A stretch of 64,000 bases of DNA from Belnapia sp. F-4-1 (GTDB lineage: Bacteria; Pseudomonadota; Alphaproteobacteria; Acetobacterales; Acetobacteraceae), in assembly GCF_000802185.1 (NCBI RefSeq), contig NZ_KN676113.1, forward strand, positions 1,080,372 to 1,144,371, given 5' to 3'. The translations under genes were made by a program, and so were the position numbers. This document shows positions 19,754-29,300 of this stretch, in pieces (positions within the stretch are counted from its first letter, which is position 1; each line of letters opens with the position of its first letter). Under the pieces are notes generated by a model, which saw nothing but the letters and a program-made list of their open reading frames with translations, was not told the DNA's origin and searched no databases.

Positions 19754-20905
19754 TCAGCCCAGGAGCGGAACCCAGGCCGCATTGCGCTGGCTGGACTCCA
19801 CCGCCGCCGCGATAAAGCGCATGCCGCGCAACCCCTCCGCCAGGCCTGGCACGCGCAGCGCGGCCGGGTCCGGCGCGCGGTGCTCGAGCCGCGCGGTAAT
19901 CTGCTCGGCGAGGTCGCGGTAGAGCTGGGCGAAAGCCTCGAGATAGCCCTCGGGATGACCGCCCGGGATGCGGCTCGCATGCCCCGCCGCAGGGGAGGCC
20001 GCGGGCCCGCCGCGTCGCAGCAGCCGCGGCGCCTCGCCGAGCGGGGCGTGGACCAACCCTTCCGGCTCCTCCTGCGCCCAGGCGAGACTGCCGCGCTCGC
20101 CATACACTCGTAGCCGCAGCCCGTTCTCATGGCCGAGCGCGACCTGGGAGGACCACAACATCCCCCGCGCGCCGCCCGCGAACCGCAGCAGCATCCGCGC
20201 ATCGTCGTCCAGCCGCCGGCCGGGGACGAAGCTGGTCAGCTCCGCCGCCAGGCTTTCGCAGGCAAGGCCGCTGACGAATTCCGCCAGGTTGAAGGCATGG
20301 GTGCCAATATCACCGACGCTGCCGCCGGCGCCGGAGCGCGCCGGGTCGGTGCGCCAGGCGGCCTGTTTCTGGCCCGTCTCCTCGAGCGGCGTGGCCAGCC
20401 AGCCCTGCGCATACTCCACCTGCACCACTCGGATGGCGCCGATTTCGCCCGCTTCCACCATCTCGCGCGCCTGCCGCACCATCGGGTAGCCGGTGTAGTT
20501 GTGCGTGAGGCCGAACACGATGCCGGATTGCCGCACCAGAGGCTCCAGCGCCAGCGCATCCTCGAGGCTGTGCGTGAGCGGCTTGTCGCAGATCACATGG
20601 ATGCCGCGCTCGGCGAAGGCGCGGACAGGTGCGGCATGCAGGTGGTTCGGCGTGACGATGGCAACGACGTCGATGCCGTCCTCGCGCGCCGCCTCGTGGT
20701 CCGCCATCGTCTCGAAATCGGCATAGGCGCGGTCGGGCGCGATGTGCAGCGCCGCGGCGCTCTCACGCGCCCGCCCGGCATCGGCGGAGAGCGCGCCCGC
20801 CACGAGCTCGTAGCGGTCGTCCAGCCGAGCGGCGATGCGGTGCACCGCGCCGATGAAGGCGCCCTGCCCGCCGCCCACCATGCCGAGCCGCAGCCGCCGC
20901 GCCAT
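19754..20905 (-). CDS. Gfo/Idh/MocA family oxidoreductase
   Basis: A 383-residue NAD(P)-dependent dehydrogenase. The N-terminal Rossmann fold shows R-L-G-M-V-G-G-G-Q-G-A-F-I-G near residue 6. The family motif I-H-V-I-C-D-K-P-L-T-H-S (EKP-like, here with Asp before Lys) lies near residue 100, with T-P-N-H-L-H before it. The substrate domain has G-D-I-G-T-H-A-F-N-L-A, where the histidine is a likely catalytic residue. These enzymes oxidise sugars or inositols. The start lies one base after the TGA of the preceding isomerase gene. It is the last gene of the five-gene leftward sugar operon, so it probably acts on the imported sugar or its product. Confidence 0.9.
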   Translation of the reverse strand: MARRLRLGMVGGGQGAFIGAVHRIAARLDDRYELVAGALSADAGRARESAAALHIAPDRAYADFETMADHEAAREDGIDVVAIVTPNHLHAAPVRAFAERGIHVICDKPLTHSLEDALALEPLVRQSGIVFGLTHNYTGYPMVRQAREMVEAGEIGAIRVVQVEYAQGWLATPLEETGQKQAAWRTDPARSGAGGSVGDIGTHAFNLAEFVSGLACESLAAELTSFVPGRRLDDDARMLLRFAGGARGMLWSSQVALGHENGLRLRVYGERGSLAWAQEEPEGLVHAPLGEAPRLLRRGGPAASPAAGHASRIPGGHPEGYLEAFAQLYRDLAEQITARLEHRAPDPAALRVPGLAEGLRGMRFIAAAVESSQRNAAWVPLLG

Positions 20906-20906
20906 C

Positions 20907-21965
20907 TCAGCCGAGCCCGAGCAGCGCGCGGTTGGTCGCCGCATCGGCGCCGCTCGCCGCGAAGTCGTCGAAGGCCCGCGCCGCGACCTGGATGATGTGC
21001 CGGGCGATGAAAGGCGCCCCTTCGGCCGCGCCCTGCTCGCTGTCCTTGATGCAGCACTCCCATTCCAGCACCGCCCAGCCGTCGAAGCCGTATTGCGAGA
21101 GCTTCGAGAAGACGGCGCCGAAATCCACCTGCCCATCCCCGAGCGAGCGGAACCGGCCGGCCCGCTGCGCCCAGGGCTGAAAGCCGCCATAGACGCCCTG
21201 GCGCCCGCTCGGCCGGAATTCCGCGTCCTTCGCGTGGAACATGCGGATGCGTGGGTGGTAGATGTCGAGATAGGCAAGGTAGTCGAGCTGCTGCAGCACG
21301 AAGTGACTTGGGTCATACAGGATGTTGCAGCGCGCATGCCCGCCGAGCCGCTCGAGGAACATCTCGAAGGTCACGCCATCATGCAGGTCCTCGCCGGGAT
21401 GGATCTCGTAGCAGAGATCGACGCCCGCCTCCTCGAAGGCATCGAGGATCGGTCGCCAGCGCCGCGCGAGCTCGTCAAAGGCTTCCTCCACCAGCCCGGC
21501 CGGCCGTTGCGGCCAGGGATAGAGGAAGGGCCAGGCCAGCGCGCCGGAGAAGGTGCCATGCGCCGCGAGGCCGAGGTTCCGCGAGGCCTTCGCCGCCAGC
21601 AGCAGCTGCCGCACCGCCCAGCCCTGCCGGGCTTGCGGCTTGCCGCGCAGCTCCGGCGGCGCGAAGCCGTCGAAGGCGAGGTCATAAGCGGGATGCACGG
21701 CGACGAGCTGGCCCTGGAGGTGGCTCGTCAGCTCGGTGAGTTCCACCCCGGCCTCGCTGAGCGTGCCGCGGAGCTCGTCGCAATAGTCACGGCTCTCCGC
21801 GGCCTTCCCGAGGTCGATGAGCCGCGCATCCCAGCTCGGAATCTGCACGCCCTTGTAGCCATGCCCCGCCGCCCAGCGCGCCAAGCCAGGCAGGCTGTCA
21901 TAGGGTGCGGCATCGCCGGCGAACTGGGCGAGGAAGATCGCCGGGCCCTTGATCGTGCGCATCAT
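20907..21965 (-). CDS. Sugar phosphate isomerase/epimerase (TIM-barrel, AP-endonuclease-2 fold)
   Basis: A 352-residue protein with a xylose-isomerase-like TIM barrel. It shows G-Y-K-G-V-Q-I-P-S-W-D-A near residue 36, L-C-Y-E-I-H-P-G-E-D with a metal-binding Glu near residue 195, N-I-L-Y-D-P-S-H-F near residue 225, and M-F-H-A-K-D-A-E-F near residue 252, then V-L-E-W-E near the end. These acidic and histidine residues fit the divalent-metal site of the family. The first ATG shares one base with the stop of the upstream binding-protein gene (TGATG), which indicates coupling; a second ATG follows one codon later. With the adjacent Gfo/Idh/MocA enzyme it suggests inositol- or keto-sugar catabolism. 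Confidence 0.88.
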   Translation of the reverse strand: MMRTIKGPAIFLAQFAGDAAPYDSLPGLARWAAGHGYKGVQIPSWDARLIDLGKAAESRDYCDELRGTLSEAGVELTELTSHLQGQLVAVHPAYDLAFDGFAPPELRGKPQARQGWAVRQLLLAAKASRNLGLAAHGTFSGALAWPFLYPWPQRPAGLVEEAFDELARRWRPILDAFEEAGVDLCYEIHPGEDLHDGVTFEMFLERLGGHARCNILYDPSHFVLQQLDYLAYLDIYHPRIRMFHAKDAEFRPSGRQGVYGGFQPWAQRAGRFRSLGDGQVDFGAVFSKLSQYGFDGWAVLEWECCIKDSEQGAAEGAPFIARHIIQVAARAFDDFAASGADAATNRALLGLG

Positions 21966-22927
21966 CAGAAGGGCGAGTCCGGGAAGTAGAAGTCCTTCGC
22001 ATTCTCCTTCGTGATGAGCACCGAGGGGATGATCGTGGTCGGCGGCAGCCGCTCGCCCTTCAGCCGTGCCTCGGCGGTGAGCTTGATGGCGTCGTACATG
22101 AATTTCGGTGAGTAGGAGACATTGGCCTGGATGCGCGGGTCGCTGCCGTCCATCAGCGTCCTGATCATCCCCTTCGCACCGGCACCGCCGAAGACCAGCT
22201 TGATATCCATCCGCTTCGCCTGGTCGATGGCGCGCAGCACGCCGACCGCCATGTCGTCATCCGCCGCCCAGACGGCGTCGATCTGGCGGAAGCGCGTCAG
22301 GTAGTCCTGCATCACGCGAAATGCGTCGTCGCGGTTCCAATTGGCGTAGCGGGCATCGAGCAGCTTGATGTCGGGATAGTTCTTCAGCACGGCGTTGAAG
22401 GCATCCATCCGCTCGTTGTCGAGCGTCGTGGCGATGCCCCGCAGCGCCACGACATTGCCGCGCCCGTCGAGCGCCTTGGCGATGTACTCCGCCGGCACGC
22501 GGCCGAAGGCGGAGTTGTCGCCCGCGACATAGGCATCCTGCGCCGCCGTGTCGGTCAGGCCCCGGTCCACCACCGTCACATACACGCCGCGGCTCTTCAC
22601 CTGCACTACCGGCCGCGTCAGCGCGCCCGATTCAAAGGGGAAGATCACCAGCGAGTTGATCCGGTTTGCGGTGACCAGGTCCTGCAGCTGGTTCGCCTGC
22701 TCACCCGCATTGGCGGCGGTCTTGACGGTGATCTTGAGTTCGCGGTGCGCCGCTTCGAGATCCGCCTTCGCCTTGTTCGCCCACCAGACGATCGCCGCGG
22801 TGAAGCTGTGCGTCGCGGTCGGGATGGCGACGCCGAGATTGACCGCCCCCTGCGCCAGCGCGAGGCCCGGCGCAGCAAGCACCGCTGCGGCGCCGGCGAG
22901 CAGGCGCCGGCCGATGAGCATGGACAT
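21965..22927 (-). CDS. Sugar ABC transporter substrate-binding protein (RbsB-like)
   Basis: A 320-residue periplasmic binding protein. The start at 22927 gives M-S-M-L-I-G-R-R followed by a hydrophobic signal peptide and A-L-A-Q-G. The mature protein has the type I periplasmic-binding fold: A-T-H-S-F-T-A-A-I near residue 38, [11 protein letters not shown] near residue 90, [19 protein letters not shown], and [13 protein letters not shown]. This pattern is shared with ribose, xylose and inositol binders. It lies 72 bases after the permease gene in a leftward operon. The sugar is not predictable by eye. Confidence 0.9.
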   Translation of the reverse strand: MSMLIGRRLLAGAAAVLAAPGLALAQGAVNLGVAIPTATHSFTAAIVWWANKAKADLEAAHRELKITVKTAANAGEQANQLQDLVTANRINSLVIFPFESGALTRPVVQVKSRGVYVTVVDRGLTDTAAQDAYVAGDNSAFGRVPAEYIAKALDGRGNVVALRGIATTLDNERMDAFNAVLKNYPDIKLLDARYANWNRDDAFRVMQDYLTRFRQIDAVWAADDDMAVGVLRAIDQAKRMDIKLVFGGAGAKGMIRTLMDGSDPRIQANVSYSPKFMYDAIKLTAEARLKGERLPPTTIIPSVLITKENAKDFYFPDSPF

Positions 22928-22999
22928 GGGGTGGTTTCGCTCCCATCTCTGTTTGGCGCCAGTTGAGCATCGCCGAAGGCGCCGCATCAAGGCCCTGCT

Positions 23000-23968
23000 T
23001 CAGCGCCGTCGCTGCAGGAAGGCAACTGCGATGATGACAAGTCCTTGCACCGCCGCATTGAGATAGACGGAGATGATGCTGGTGAGGTTCAGGATGTTGC
23101 CGATCACCGAGAGCAGCACCGCCCCCACCACCGTGCCGAGCACGCTGCCCGCCCCGCCCTTCAGCGCCGTCCCGCCGACGATCACCGCGGCGATCGCCTC
23201 CAACTCCCACAGCAGCCCGGTGGTCGGCGAGGCGGAGCCGAGGCGCGGCACGTAGAGCAAGGTTGCGATGCCGACACAGGCGCCGAGCAGCCCATAGGTT
23301 ATCAGCTTCACCTGGTCGACATCGACCGCCGCATAGCGGGCCACCTGCTCGTTGGAGCCGATGGCTTGCACGTAGCGCCCATAGGCCGTGCGGTTCAGCA
23401 CCAGCCCGCCGAGCAGCGCCACCACGACGAAGACCCAAATCGGCACCGGGATGCCGAGCAGCGCGGCGTAGTAGACCGGGCTGTAGGCATCGGCCAGGTC
23501 GTTGTCGAGCATGATGGCGCCGCCATCCGACAGCCAGGTCAGCACGGCGCGGAAGATGCCAAGCGTCCCCAGCGTCACGATGAAGGGCTCGATCGCACCA
23601 CGCGTGATCAGCAGTCCATGAATGAGGCCGAAGCTGGCGCCCAGCACCACCGCGAAGGCCATCCCGATGGCGACCGCCGGCACCGGCCCGAAGCCCCCCG
23701 CGCCGAGCGCGTTCATCACCAGGATGACGGCGCCTGCGATCAGCGCCGCCATCGACCCCACCGAGAGGTCGATCCCGCCCGAGATGATGACGAAGCCCAT
23801 CCCCACCGCGATGATGCCGATGAAGGCGGTGCGCGTCAGCACGTTCAGCGCATTGGCGAGGGAGGCGAAATCCGGGTTCAGCAGCGCACCGGCGAGGCAG
23901 AGCAGCACCAGCCCGAGGACCGGGCCGAGTCCGGAGAGCCGCAGCCTAATGGCGTGTTCCCGTTGCAT
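23000..23968 (-). CDS. Sugar ABC transporter permease (RbsC/XylH-like)
   Basis: A 322-residue inner-membrane protein with about eight to ten hydrophobic segments. Conserved RbsC-type stretches are [11 protein letters not shown] near residue 62, [10 protein letters not shown] near residue 130, and [18 protein letters not shown] near residue 255. I chose ATG at 23968; a TTG two codons upstream is the only alternative nearby. The start overlaps the end of the ATPase gene by 23 bases, so the genes are coupled. A sugar of ribose, xylose or inositol type is likely. Confidence 0.92.
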   Translation of the reverse strand: MQREHAIRLRLSGLGPVLGLVLLCLAGALLNPDFASLANALNVLTRTAFIGIIAVGMGFVIISGGIDLSVGSMAALIAGAVILVMNALGAGGFGPVPAVAIGMAFAVVLGASFGLIHGLLITRGAIEPFIVTLGTLGIFRAVLTWLSDGGAIMLDNDLADAYSPVYYAALLGIPVPIWVFVVVALLGGLVLNRTAYGRYVQAIGSNEQVARYAAVDVDQVKLITYGLLGACVGIATLLYVPRLGSASPTTGLLWELEAIAAVIVGGTALKGGAGSVLGTVVGAVLLSVIGNILNLTSIISVYLNAAVQGLVIIAVAFLQRRR

Positions 23969-25439
23969 GGGCAATGAGTTCCTCCTCGGTCAGCCGGCCG
24001 GGGCCGATATCCGCAACGGCTCGCCCTCCATGCATCACGACAACGCGATGGCAAAGCCCGACCAGCTCGATCAGTTCCGAGGAGATGACGATCACCCCCC
24101 GCCCCTCGCGCGCCAACCGCTGGATAAGCAGATAGATGTCCCGCTTTGCGCCGATGTCGACGCCCCGCGTCGGTTCGTCCAGCACGACGACCCTGGGCAC
24201 CGGGTGCAGCACCTTGGCGAGTGCCAGCTTCTGCTGGTTGCCGCCCGAGAGCGAGGCCGCGCGCACCGCCGTCGAGCCTGCGCGGATGCCGAAATCGGCG
24301 ACGGCGGCCTCCAACGCCTGCTGCTCGGCCGCCCGATCGAGCCAGGGTGCGGCATATCGCCGCAGCGCCATCAGGGTGAGGTTCTCGCGAAGGCCGAGCG
24401 CGACATGCAGCCCCTTCCCCTTGCGGTCCTCGCTGAGATAGGTGAGGCCCTGATCCGCCGCCTCGCGCGGGCTGCGGATGCGGAGAGGTCGGCCCTCGAG
24501 CGTCACAGCATCGGCGCTCCCCGGCCGCAGCCCGAGCAGCCCTTCGAACAGCTCTGTCCGCCCAGCGCCCACCAGCCCGGCGAAGCCGAGAATCTCGCCC
24601 GCGCGCAACTCGAATGAGACGCCTTCCGCCCAGCCCGGGACCGTCAGCCCGCGCACCGCAAGCAGCGCCGCGCCCCCCGGCACCGGGTCGCGCGGTGGGA
24701 AAAGGTCCGACATCTCCCGCCCAACCATCAGGCTCGCCATCTCCTGACGCGTTACCTCGCGCGTCGGGCGGCGCGCGACGAAGCGGCCGTCGCGCATCAC
24801 CACCACCTCGTCGGTGACGCGCTCCACCTCGTCCAGCTTGTGCGAGATGTAGAGCAGCGTCACACCCTCCGCCTTCAGCCGCGCCATCAGTGCGAAGAGC
24901 GCCTCCGTCTCGCCCGGCGTCAGCGTCGCGGTCGGCTCGTCCATCACCAGCAGCCGCGCCTGCCGCGCCAGGGCGCGAGCGATCTCGACCAGCTGTTTCT
25001 CGGCGACGATCAGGCGGCGCACCGGCGTATCAGGGTCGCGCCTCAGCTCGACCAGGCCGAGTACGCGCTGGGCCTCGACGCGCATCGTCCGCTCATCCAG
25101 CCACCAGCCGCGGCGCAGCTCATGGCCGAGGAAGATGTTCTGCGCAATGGTGAGATCCTCGGCCAGGTTGAACTCCTGGTGGATCAGCACGATGCCGGCA
25201 TTCTCCGCCTCGCGCGAGCTACGGAAGCGCTGCGGCACGCCATCCAGCAGCATCTCGCCGCCGGTCGGCTGCTCGTAGCCGGCGAGGATCTTCATCAAGG
25301 TCGACTTGCCGGCGCCGTTCTCGGCAAGCAGCCCATAGACCCGCCCCGGCGCCAGCTCGAAGCTGACTCCGTGCAGCACGCGGACCGGGCCGAATTCCTT
25401 CACCAACCCGTCGAAGCGGACAGCAATGCTCATTCCCAT
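23946..25439 (-). CDS. Sugar ABC transporter ATP-binding protein (RbsA/MglA-like)
   Basis: A 497-residue protein made of two fused ATPase domains. The first has Walker [10 protein letters not shown] near residue 40 and Walker [12 protein letters not shown]. The second has G-L-V-G-A-G-R-T-E near residue 290, the signature L-S-G-G-N-Q-Q-K and [15 protein letters not shown]. The degenerate second Walker A without Lys is normal for RbsA. This is the first gene of the leftward sugar operon. Two start codons, 25439 and 25433, fit equally well. Confidence 0.93.
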   Translation of the reverse strand: MGMSIAVRFDGLVKEFGPVRVLHGVSFELAPGRVYGLLAENGAGKSTLMKILAGYEQPTGGEMLLDGVPQRFRSSREAENAGIVLIHQEFNLAEDLTIAQNIFLGHELRRGWWLDERTMRVEAQRVLGLVELRRDPDTPVRRLIVAEKQLVEIARALARQARLLVMDEPTATLTPGETEALFALMARLKAEGVTLLYISHKLDEVERVTDEVVVMRDGRFVARRPTREVTRQEMASLMVGREMSDLFPPRDPVPGGAALLAVRGLTVPGWAEGVSFELRAGEILGFAGLVGAGRTELFEGLLGLRPGSADAVTLEGRPLRIRSPREAADQGLTYLSEDRKGKGLHVALGLRENLTLMALRRYAAPWLDRAAEQQALEAAVADFGIRAGSTAVRAASLSGGNQQKLALAKVLHPVPRVVVLDEPTRGVDIGAKRDIYLLIQRLAREGRGVIVISSELIELVGLCHRVVVMHGGRAVADIGPGRLTEEELIAHATGTRH

Positions 25440-25493
25440 CCCCGGCTGGTCCCGCTCGAGGCTGCCACAGGGCCAGCCCGCTTCGGAAGTCCC

Positions 25494-25679
25494 TTACCCT
25501 TCCTCCAGGGCAGCATGCCTGGGATAACTGCGGCAGAACTTTTGGAGGATCGTGGCCTTGCCCATGCCAGTCCGATGCTGGGCCAGCAGACTGAACACGC
25601 GGTTGCGCTGCGGATAGGTCAGCAACTCACCCATCGTCTCGAGCACCAGCTCCGCCCTTGGGTGGCTGGTCCAACGCTC
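25494..25679 (-). pseudogene. TniB-like transposition protein fragment
   Basis: An open stretch of 61 codons reads R-W-T-S-H-P-R-A-E-L-V-L-E-T-M-G-E-L-L, then Y-P-Q-R-N-R-V-F-S-L-L, H-R-T-G-M-G-K-A-T-I-L-Q-K-F. This follows the N-terminal part of TniB-type ATPases of Tn5053/Tn402-like transposons, where the same region holds the Walker A motif (G-x-T-x-x-G-K-T). Here the Walker A is changed to H-R-T-G-M-G-K-A, a stop precedes the first residue shown, and the rest of the ATPase is gone. It is a dead fragment. No tniA, tniQ or resolvase is visible nearby. Confidence 0.6.
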
Positions 25680-25689
25680 TCAGTCCATT

Positions 25690-25962
25690 CCGCTACCTGA
25701 GCTGAACCCGCACCTGCTGTACTGCGGTCCCCGAAATATCGCTGCCTCCATGATGCACCTTAACCAAAACCGGTGCTGGCCGCTGGGTAACAACCGTCCT
25801 CAGGCGATAGCGGCAGCGAGAAGGCTTGCTCCCTTGGAAGACAAATCTCACACTTCTGGCGACTGGCACGGCCCGGATGATGCCGAGAACTTGGCAATGC
25901 CTCCAGCCCCATGGCCGGGGACCGCAGGGGGAGCGTCTGGTGGATGCCGCACCACACGGTCG
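25690..25962. other. Gap without recognisable content
   Basis: About 270 bases between the TniB fragment and the LysR gene. No gene, repeat or structured element that I can support. Confidence 0.5.
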
Positions 25963-27096
25963 CTAACGCGCCACCGCTTTCACCGCAGGACTGCGCAGCA
26001 CCGGCCTAGCCGCTTCTCCCGTACTGCATGACCAGCGAGGCCTTCCTCGCCTTTCCTGCCGAATGGCATCGGGTGGGTTGTCGGGCGGCTGTTCGCTTGG
26101 CACAGCCGATACCCGCTGCTCAACATCGTTTACGGTCGCGCCGCAAACCTCATTGCGGGGCATGTCGTGATTGCGATGACCTCCATCATCGCATGTCAGT
26201 TCGCCGCGCAAACCCTGGCTCAGCAGGGGTTTTAACCGCGCACAGCTTCTAAGCATCTCTGTCAGCACCCGCACCTTGCGCGGCGCGTGTGCACCCGGCG
26301 GACGGACTACAAAGATGCCTTGCACCGGAACCGGGTAGCGCGTCATGACAGGAACAAGAGCTCCGGACGCAAGGTGCTCCTCGATCGAGGGAACTGGAAG
26401 CTTGGCAATCCCGAGGCCAGCCAAAGCCGCAGAAACAAGCGCGAGAGCGCTGTCGCCCTTGAACCGACCGTTCGGTCTCATCTCAATGAGCTTGTCGCCA
26501 TCCATTGTCAGCCAAATCTCAGTGCCCTGCATAAGCGCCTGATGATGCATCATCTCCTCAGGTGTTTCAGGCGACCCATGCTTGTCGATGTAGGCTGGAC
26601 TGGCGACATACTTGGCACACATGTGCCCGACACGCCTTGCGCGCAAACTCGAGTCGGCCAGACGGCCGCATCGGATCGCGCAATCGAACCCTTCCGCCAC
26701 CAGGTCAAGGAACCTGTCAGTGTAGCACGCATGGATATGCAACTCCGGATACCGGCAGGCCAAACTTGCGAGCACTGGAGCAAAGTATTTGACCCCCAAG
26801 GTCAGTGGTGCCGTCACGCGCAGAAGCCCGCGCAAACTACCAGCAGATGAGATTGCTTCCTTCGCGATATCTATTTCCGTGCAGACTTTTGTGGCATGGC
26901 TTCGAAACGTCAGCCCAGCCTCCGTAAGCACCGCGCCCCGGGTGGTTCGCGCCAGCAGTTGGACGCCGAGATCTGCCTCCATGCGGGCGAGACGTCGGCT
27001 GACAATCGATTTGGATACGCCGAGCCGCCGTGCCGCGTGTGTCACACCTCCGGCGTCGGCGACCTGTACGAAGGTTCGTAACTCTTCGATGTCCAT
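25963..27096 (-). CDS. LysR family transcriptional regulator with extended C-terminus
   Basis: A 377-residue regulator. Residues 1-60 form the winged helix-turn-helix (L-R-T-F-V-Q-V-A-D-A-G-G-V-T-H-A-A-R-R-L-G-V-S-K-S-I-V-S-R-R in order), followed by a substrate-binding domain from about residue 90. Most relatives end near residue 300. Here about 75 extra residues, rich in Arg, Pro and Asp, follow L-L-S-Q-G-L. This tail has no helix pattern and overlaps antisense sequence that looks like a decayed membrane protein, so the original stop was probably lost by a mutation. The target genes may be the monooxygenase-domain and oxidoreductase genes just upstream. An inverted repeat lies 17 bases before the start. 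Confidence 0.85.
   Translation of the reverse strand: MDIEELRTFVQVADAGGVTHAARRLGVSKSIVSRRLARMEADLGVQLLARTTRGAVLTEAGLTFRSHATKVCTEIDIAKEAISSAGSLRGLLRVTAPLTLGVKYFAPVLASLACRYPELHIHACYTDRFLDLVAEGFDCAIRCGRLADSSLRARRVGHMCAKYVASPAYIDKHGSPETPEEMMHHQALMQGTEIWLTMDGDKLIEMRPNGRFKGDSALALVSAALAGLGIAKLPVPSIEEHLASGALVPVMTRYPVPVQGIFVVRPPGAHAPRKVRVLTEMLRSCARLKPLLSQGLRGELTCDDGGHRNHDMPRNEVCGATVNDVEQRVSAVPSEQPPDNPPDAIRQERRGRPRWSCSTGEAARPVLRSPAVKAVAR
26056..26235 (+). pseudogene. Possible remnant of a small hydrophobic protein
   Basis: Antisense to the LysR tail, one forward frame reads L-P-N-G-I-G-W-V-V-G-R-L-F-A-W-H, then Y-P-L-L-N-I-V-Y-G-R-A-A-N-L-I-A-G-H-V-V and I-A-M-T-S-I-I-A-C-Q-F-A, ending at TAA (26233-26235). 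The hydrophobic pattern is protein-like, but no start codon precedes it in frame. I do not recognise the family. Confidence 0.22.
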
Positions 27097-27112
27097 GTCG
27101 CGGTCCTGTCAT

Positions 27113-27129
27113 GCGACACGGTGTGTCGC
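27113..27129. promoter_or_regulatory. Inverted repeat upstream of the LysR gene
   Basis: Perfect 7-base arms GCGACAC and GTGTCGC separated by GGT, 17 bases before the LysR start at 27096. LysR regulators often bind inverted repeats near their own promoter, so this may be an autoregulatory site. The repeat is short and the assignment is an inference. Confidence 0.35.
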
Positions 27130-27298
27130 GAGGGTGAGCAAGGCGCCGTGAATTGTGCGGCAGGCGTACAGCGGCCGCAGGATCAGCGCCGTCTTCGCCC
27201 AGCCTGAGCGCTTGGCGACAGACCCTTCAAAATCTCGGTGATGCCCTGAAAACGAACTTGCTACGAGGCGGCGTGAGGCCGCGAGACAGCATAAGCCA

Positions 27299-27631
27299 TC
27301 AGCAACTGAGACTCGGTTGCGGCGACGCTTTCGGCGTCGCGCTGCGGCCCCGCCTCACATGGAGGACGATAGGGTCGCCGGAGAGCCGCGTCTTGAGAGG
27401 CGCCATGAAGCGAGCGTGGGCTTCGCTGTTCTCGAATCCTCCTGTGTGGGCTGCCACGTCCCGCCAGCCCACTGCTAGCAGGTAAAGATCGGTACTCTCG
27501 AGCGCTGAAACGAGGCGGTGTCGGATGTAGCCGTCGGCGCTGGTAAGTAGCGGAGAAGCACTAGCGGACGCAGCCGTGAACGCCGAGCCGGAGCCAGGGA
27601 GAAGGCGAAGAAGCGCGAGTTCGGTGATCAT
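27299..27631 (-). CDS. Antibiotic biosynthesis monooxygenase (ABM) domain-like protein
   Basis: A 110-residue protein with the dimeric alpha/beta barrel pattern of ABM domains: I-T-E-L-A-L-L-R-L-L-P-G at the start, G-Y-I-R-H-R-L-V-S-A-L-E-S near residue 34, L-Y-L-L-A-V-G-W-R-D-V-A-A-H near residue 48 and S-E-A-H-A-R-F-M near residue 68. Members are small cofactor-free oxygenases or stress proteins; the name does not imply antibiotic synthesis. It lies on the same strand as the oxidoreductase gene, 68 bases downstream of it, so they may be cotranscribed. The C-terminal 15 residues are basic and may be a read-on tail. Confidence 0.72.
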   Translation of the reverse strand: MITELALLRLLPGSGSAFTAASASASPLLTSADGYIRHRLVSALESTDLYLLAVGWRDVAAHTGGFENSEAHARFMAPLKTRLSGDPIVLHVRRGRSATPKASPQPSLSC

Positions 27632-27699
27632 CTGATCCGCTCCAGTTGGGGCGAACGACTGGCTTTGGCGAGGAAGCGGCCGGTCGCCCTTGCAACGTG

Positions 27700-28716
27700 T
27701 CAGGCAGCGGCCTGCTGGCCGGAGTACAAAGCTTCCGCCTCGCCCGACACGTCGATCACGATCTTTCCACGCAAGCCGCGCGCGCTCCCGTTTTCCAGGA
27801 GATCGTGCGCCTCGCTCATGCGCGTGAGCGGAAACGTCGCGCCGATGACAGGCTTCACCAGACCCCGCTCAATCAACTTGGTCAGCGCGTCGAGCTTCCC
27901 GCGATTCTGACGTGTGAAGACAAAATGGTAAGCGGCGTTCTTGCCCCAGGCTTCGATGAGGTTCTGAGGTTGCGCAATGTCGACGAGGCTGACGACGCGT
28001 CCATAGGCGGAGAGCGTCAGCGGGCTCCGTGTCAGCGTGTCACCACCGATGGTGTCGAAGACGACATTGACGCCATCCCCATCAGTTTGTCGAAGAACCG
28101 CCTTTACATAGTCCTCCGCGGTGAAGTCGATTGCCTCGTCTGCTCCAAGGGAACGTACGAAATCATGATCGCGGGCGCGTGCCGTTGTGATCACCCGTGC
28201 CCCGATCGCTTTGGCGATCTGGATCGCAATCGTCCCTACGCCGCCCGCCCCGCCATGAATCAGTACGGTTTCACCAATCTTGAGCTGCGCTCGTTGAACG
28301 AATGCCTCCCAAACGGTACCTCCCACGAGTGTCAGGCTCGCGGCCTCGATGTGGGACAGGTTTCTGGGTTTGCGGCCAACCAGTTCCACGTCAGCGACGT
28401 GTTGCTCGGCATAAGAGCCGGCGCCACCGAAGACCTTTGGTGTATAGTAGACCTCGTCGCCGATCCCGAACTCGGTAACATCGGGCCCGACTTCTTCGAT
28501 GACGCCGGAGATGTCGTGGCCGATGATGGCGGGTAGTGGCACGTAATCCGTGTAGTCACCACGACGAATCTGGCAGTCCAGCGGGTTTACGGCGGTCGCG
28601 TGCACGCGCACTCGCACTTGGTGCGGCCCGACTGGCGGTACCGAAACCTCGCGCAGCTCGAATGCATCCGTCCCGCCGAAACGGGTGAGAACGGCAGCCT
28701 TCATGGTTTGGGACAT
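27700..28716 (-). CDS. Zinc-independent medium-chain dehydrogenase (quinone oxidoreductase-like)
   Basis: A 338-residue MDR-superfamily enzyme. It starts [11 protein letters not shown] with [13 protein letters not shown] near residue 50 and has the NADPH-binding motif [19 protein letters not shown] near residue 155. The catalytic zinc cysteines of alcohol dehydrogenases are absent, as in quinone reductase and enoyl-reductase branches. I chose ATG 28716 because AAGGAA stands eight bases before it; 28704 is another candidate. Flanking LysR genes in both directions suggest inducible control, possibly by electrophiles or quinones. Confidence 0.88.
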   Translation of the reverse strand: MSQTMKAAVLTRFGGTDAFELREVSVPPVGPHQVRVRVHATAVNPLDCQIRRGDYTDYVPLPAIIGHDISGVIEEVGPDVTEFGIGDEVYYTPKVFGGAGSYAEQHVADVELVGRKPRNLSHIEAASLTLVGGTVWEAFVQRAQLKIGETVLIHGGAGGVGTIAIQIAKAIGARVITTARARDHDFVRSLGADEAIDFTAEDYVKAVLRQTDGDGVNVVFDTIGGDTLTRSPLTLSAYGRVVSLVDIAQPQNLIEAWGKNAAYHFVFTRQNRGKLDALTKLIERGLVKPVIGATFPLTRMSEAHDLLENGSARGLRGKIVIDVSGEAEALYSGQQAAA

Positions 28717-28783
28717 GGTAGATTCCTTTTCAGCAGTGAACCACTCGGTGACTTGTAGGGCCCCGCTCAAAGCTGGCGCCGGG

Positions 28784-29044
28784 TCATCGGGAAGCCGACC
28801 GGCAGAGGTGTACGCCGCTCGTGTCGGCGCCTAATGGGAGCACTGTGCCGACAATGCCGCAGCCGAGGATGGCCGGCGGACTTGGCGCGAGCGAGCGGCC
28901 TTGGCGCCGGATTTTACAATCGACAGGGTTTACGCTGGTGGCCGCTATCGCCGCCGCCTCGCCTGGGTTTGGCCAAGGGTTGCGCAAGTTCGCGATCCGA
29001 AAGACGCCAGGCTCTCCGAAGGCCTCGACCACATTGGGATGCAT
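28784..29044 (-). pseudogene. Truncated N-terminus of a second medium-chain dehydrogenase
   Basis: From the ATG at 29044 the frame reads M-H-P-N-V-V-E-A-F-G-E-P-G-V-F, then A-A-T-S-V-N-P-V-D-C-K-I-R-R and P-A-I-L-G-C-G-I-V-G-T-V. This matches the first 80 residues of MDR enzymes and parallels the [10 protein letters not shown] segment of the neighbour at 27700. Similarity ends at about L-G-A-D-T-S-G, and the cofactor domain is absent. It is a remnant of a paralogous or related oxidoreductase gene. Confidence 0.65.
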
Positions 29045-29300
29045 GAATGGCTCCTGCCTTGAGGGGTCCGTCGCACTTGTCATCACCCATTTGATCCCTC
29101 TGAAGAAACTGCAGAAGCCGGCGTTCTCATGGATCAGTTTCAAGAAACTCTTGAAAATGACCATAGCGAAGCCCAGACATGGCTTGATGGTCGCGTCCGC
29201 AGCTGAGACAGCTGCGAGCGCGGGTGGATCGGCCTGCTCCGGCAGCAAAAATCACGCTCCAGTTGATGCCGGCGCCAACCTTGACCTGGGAAGCCACACC

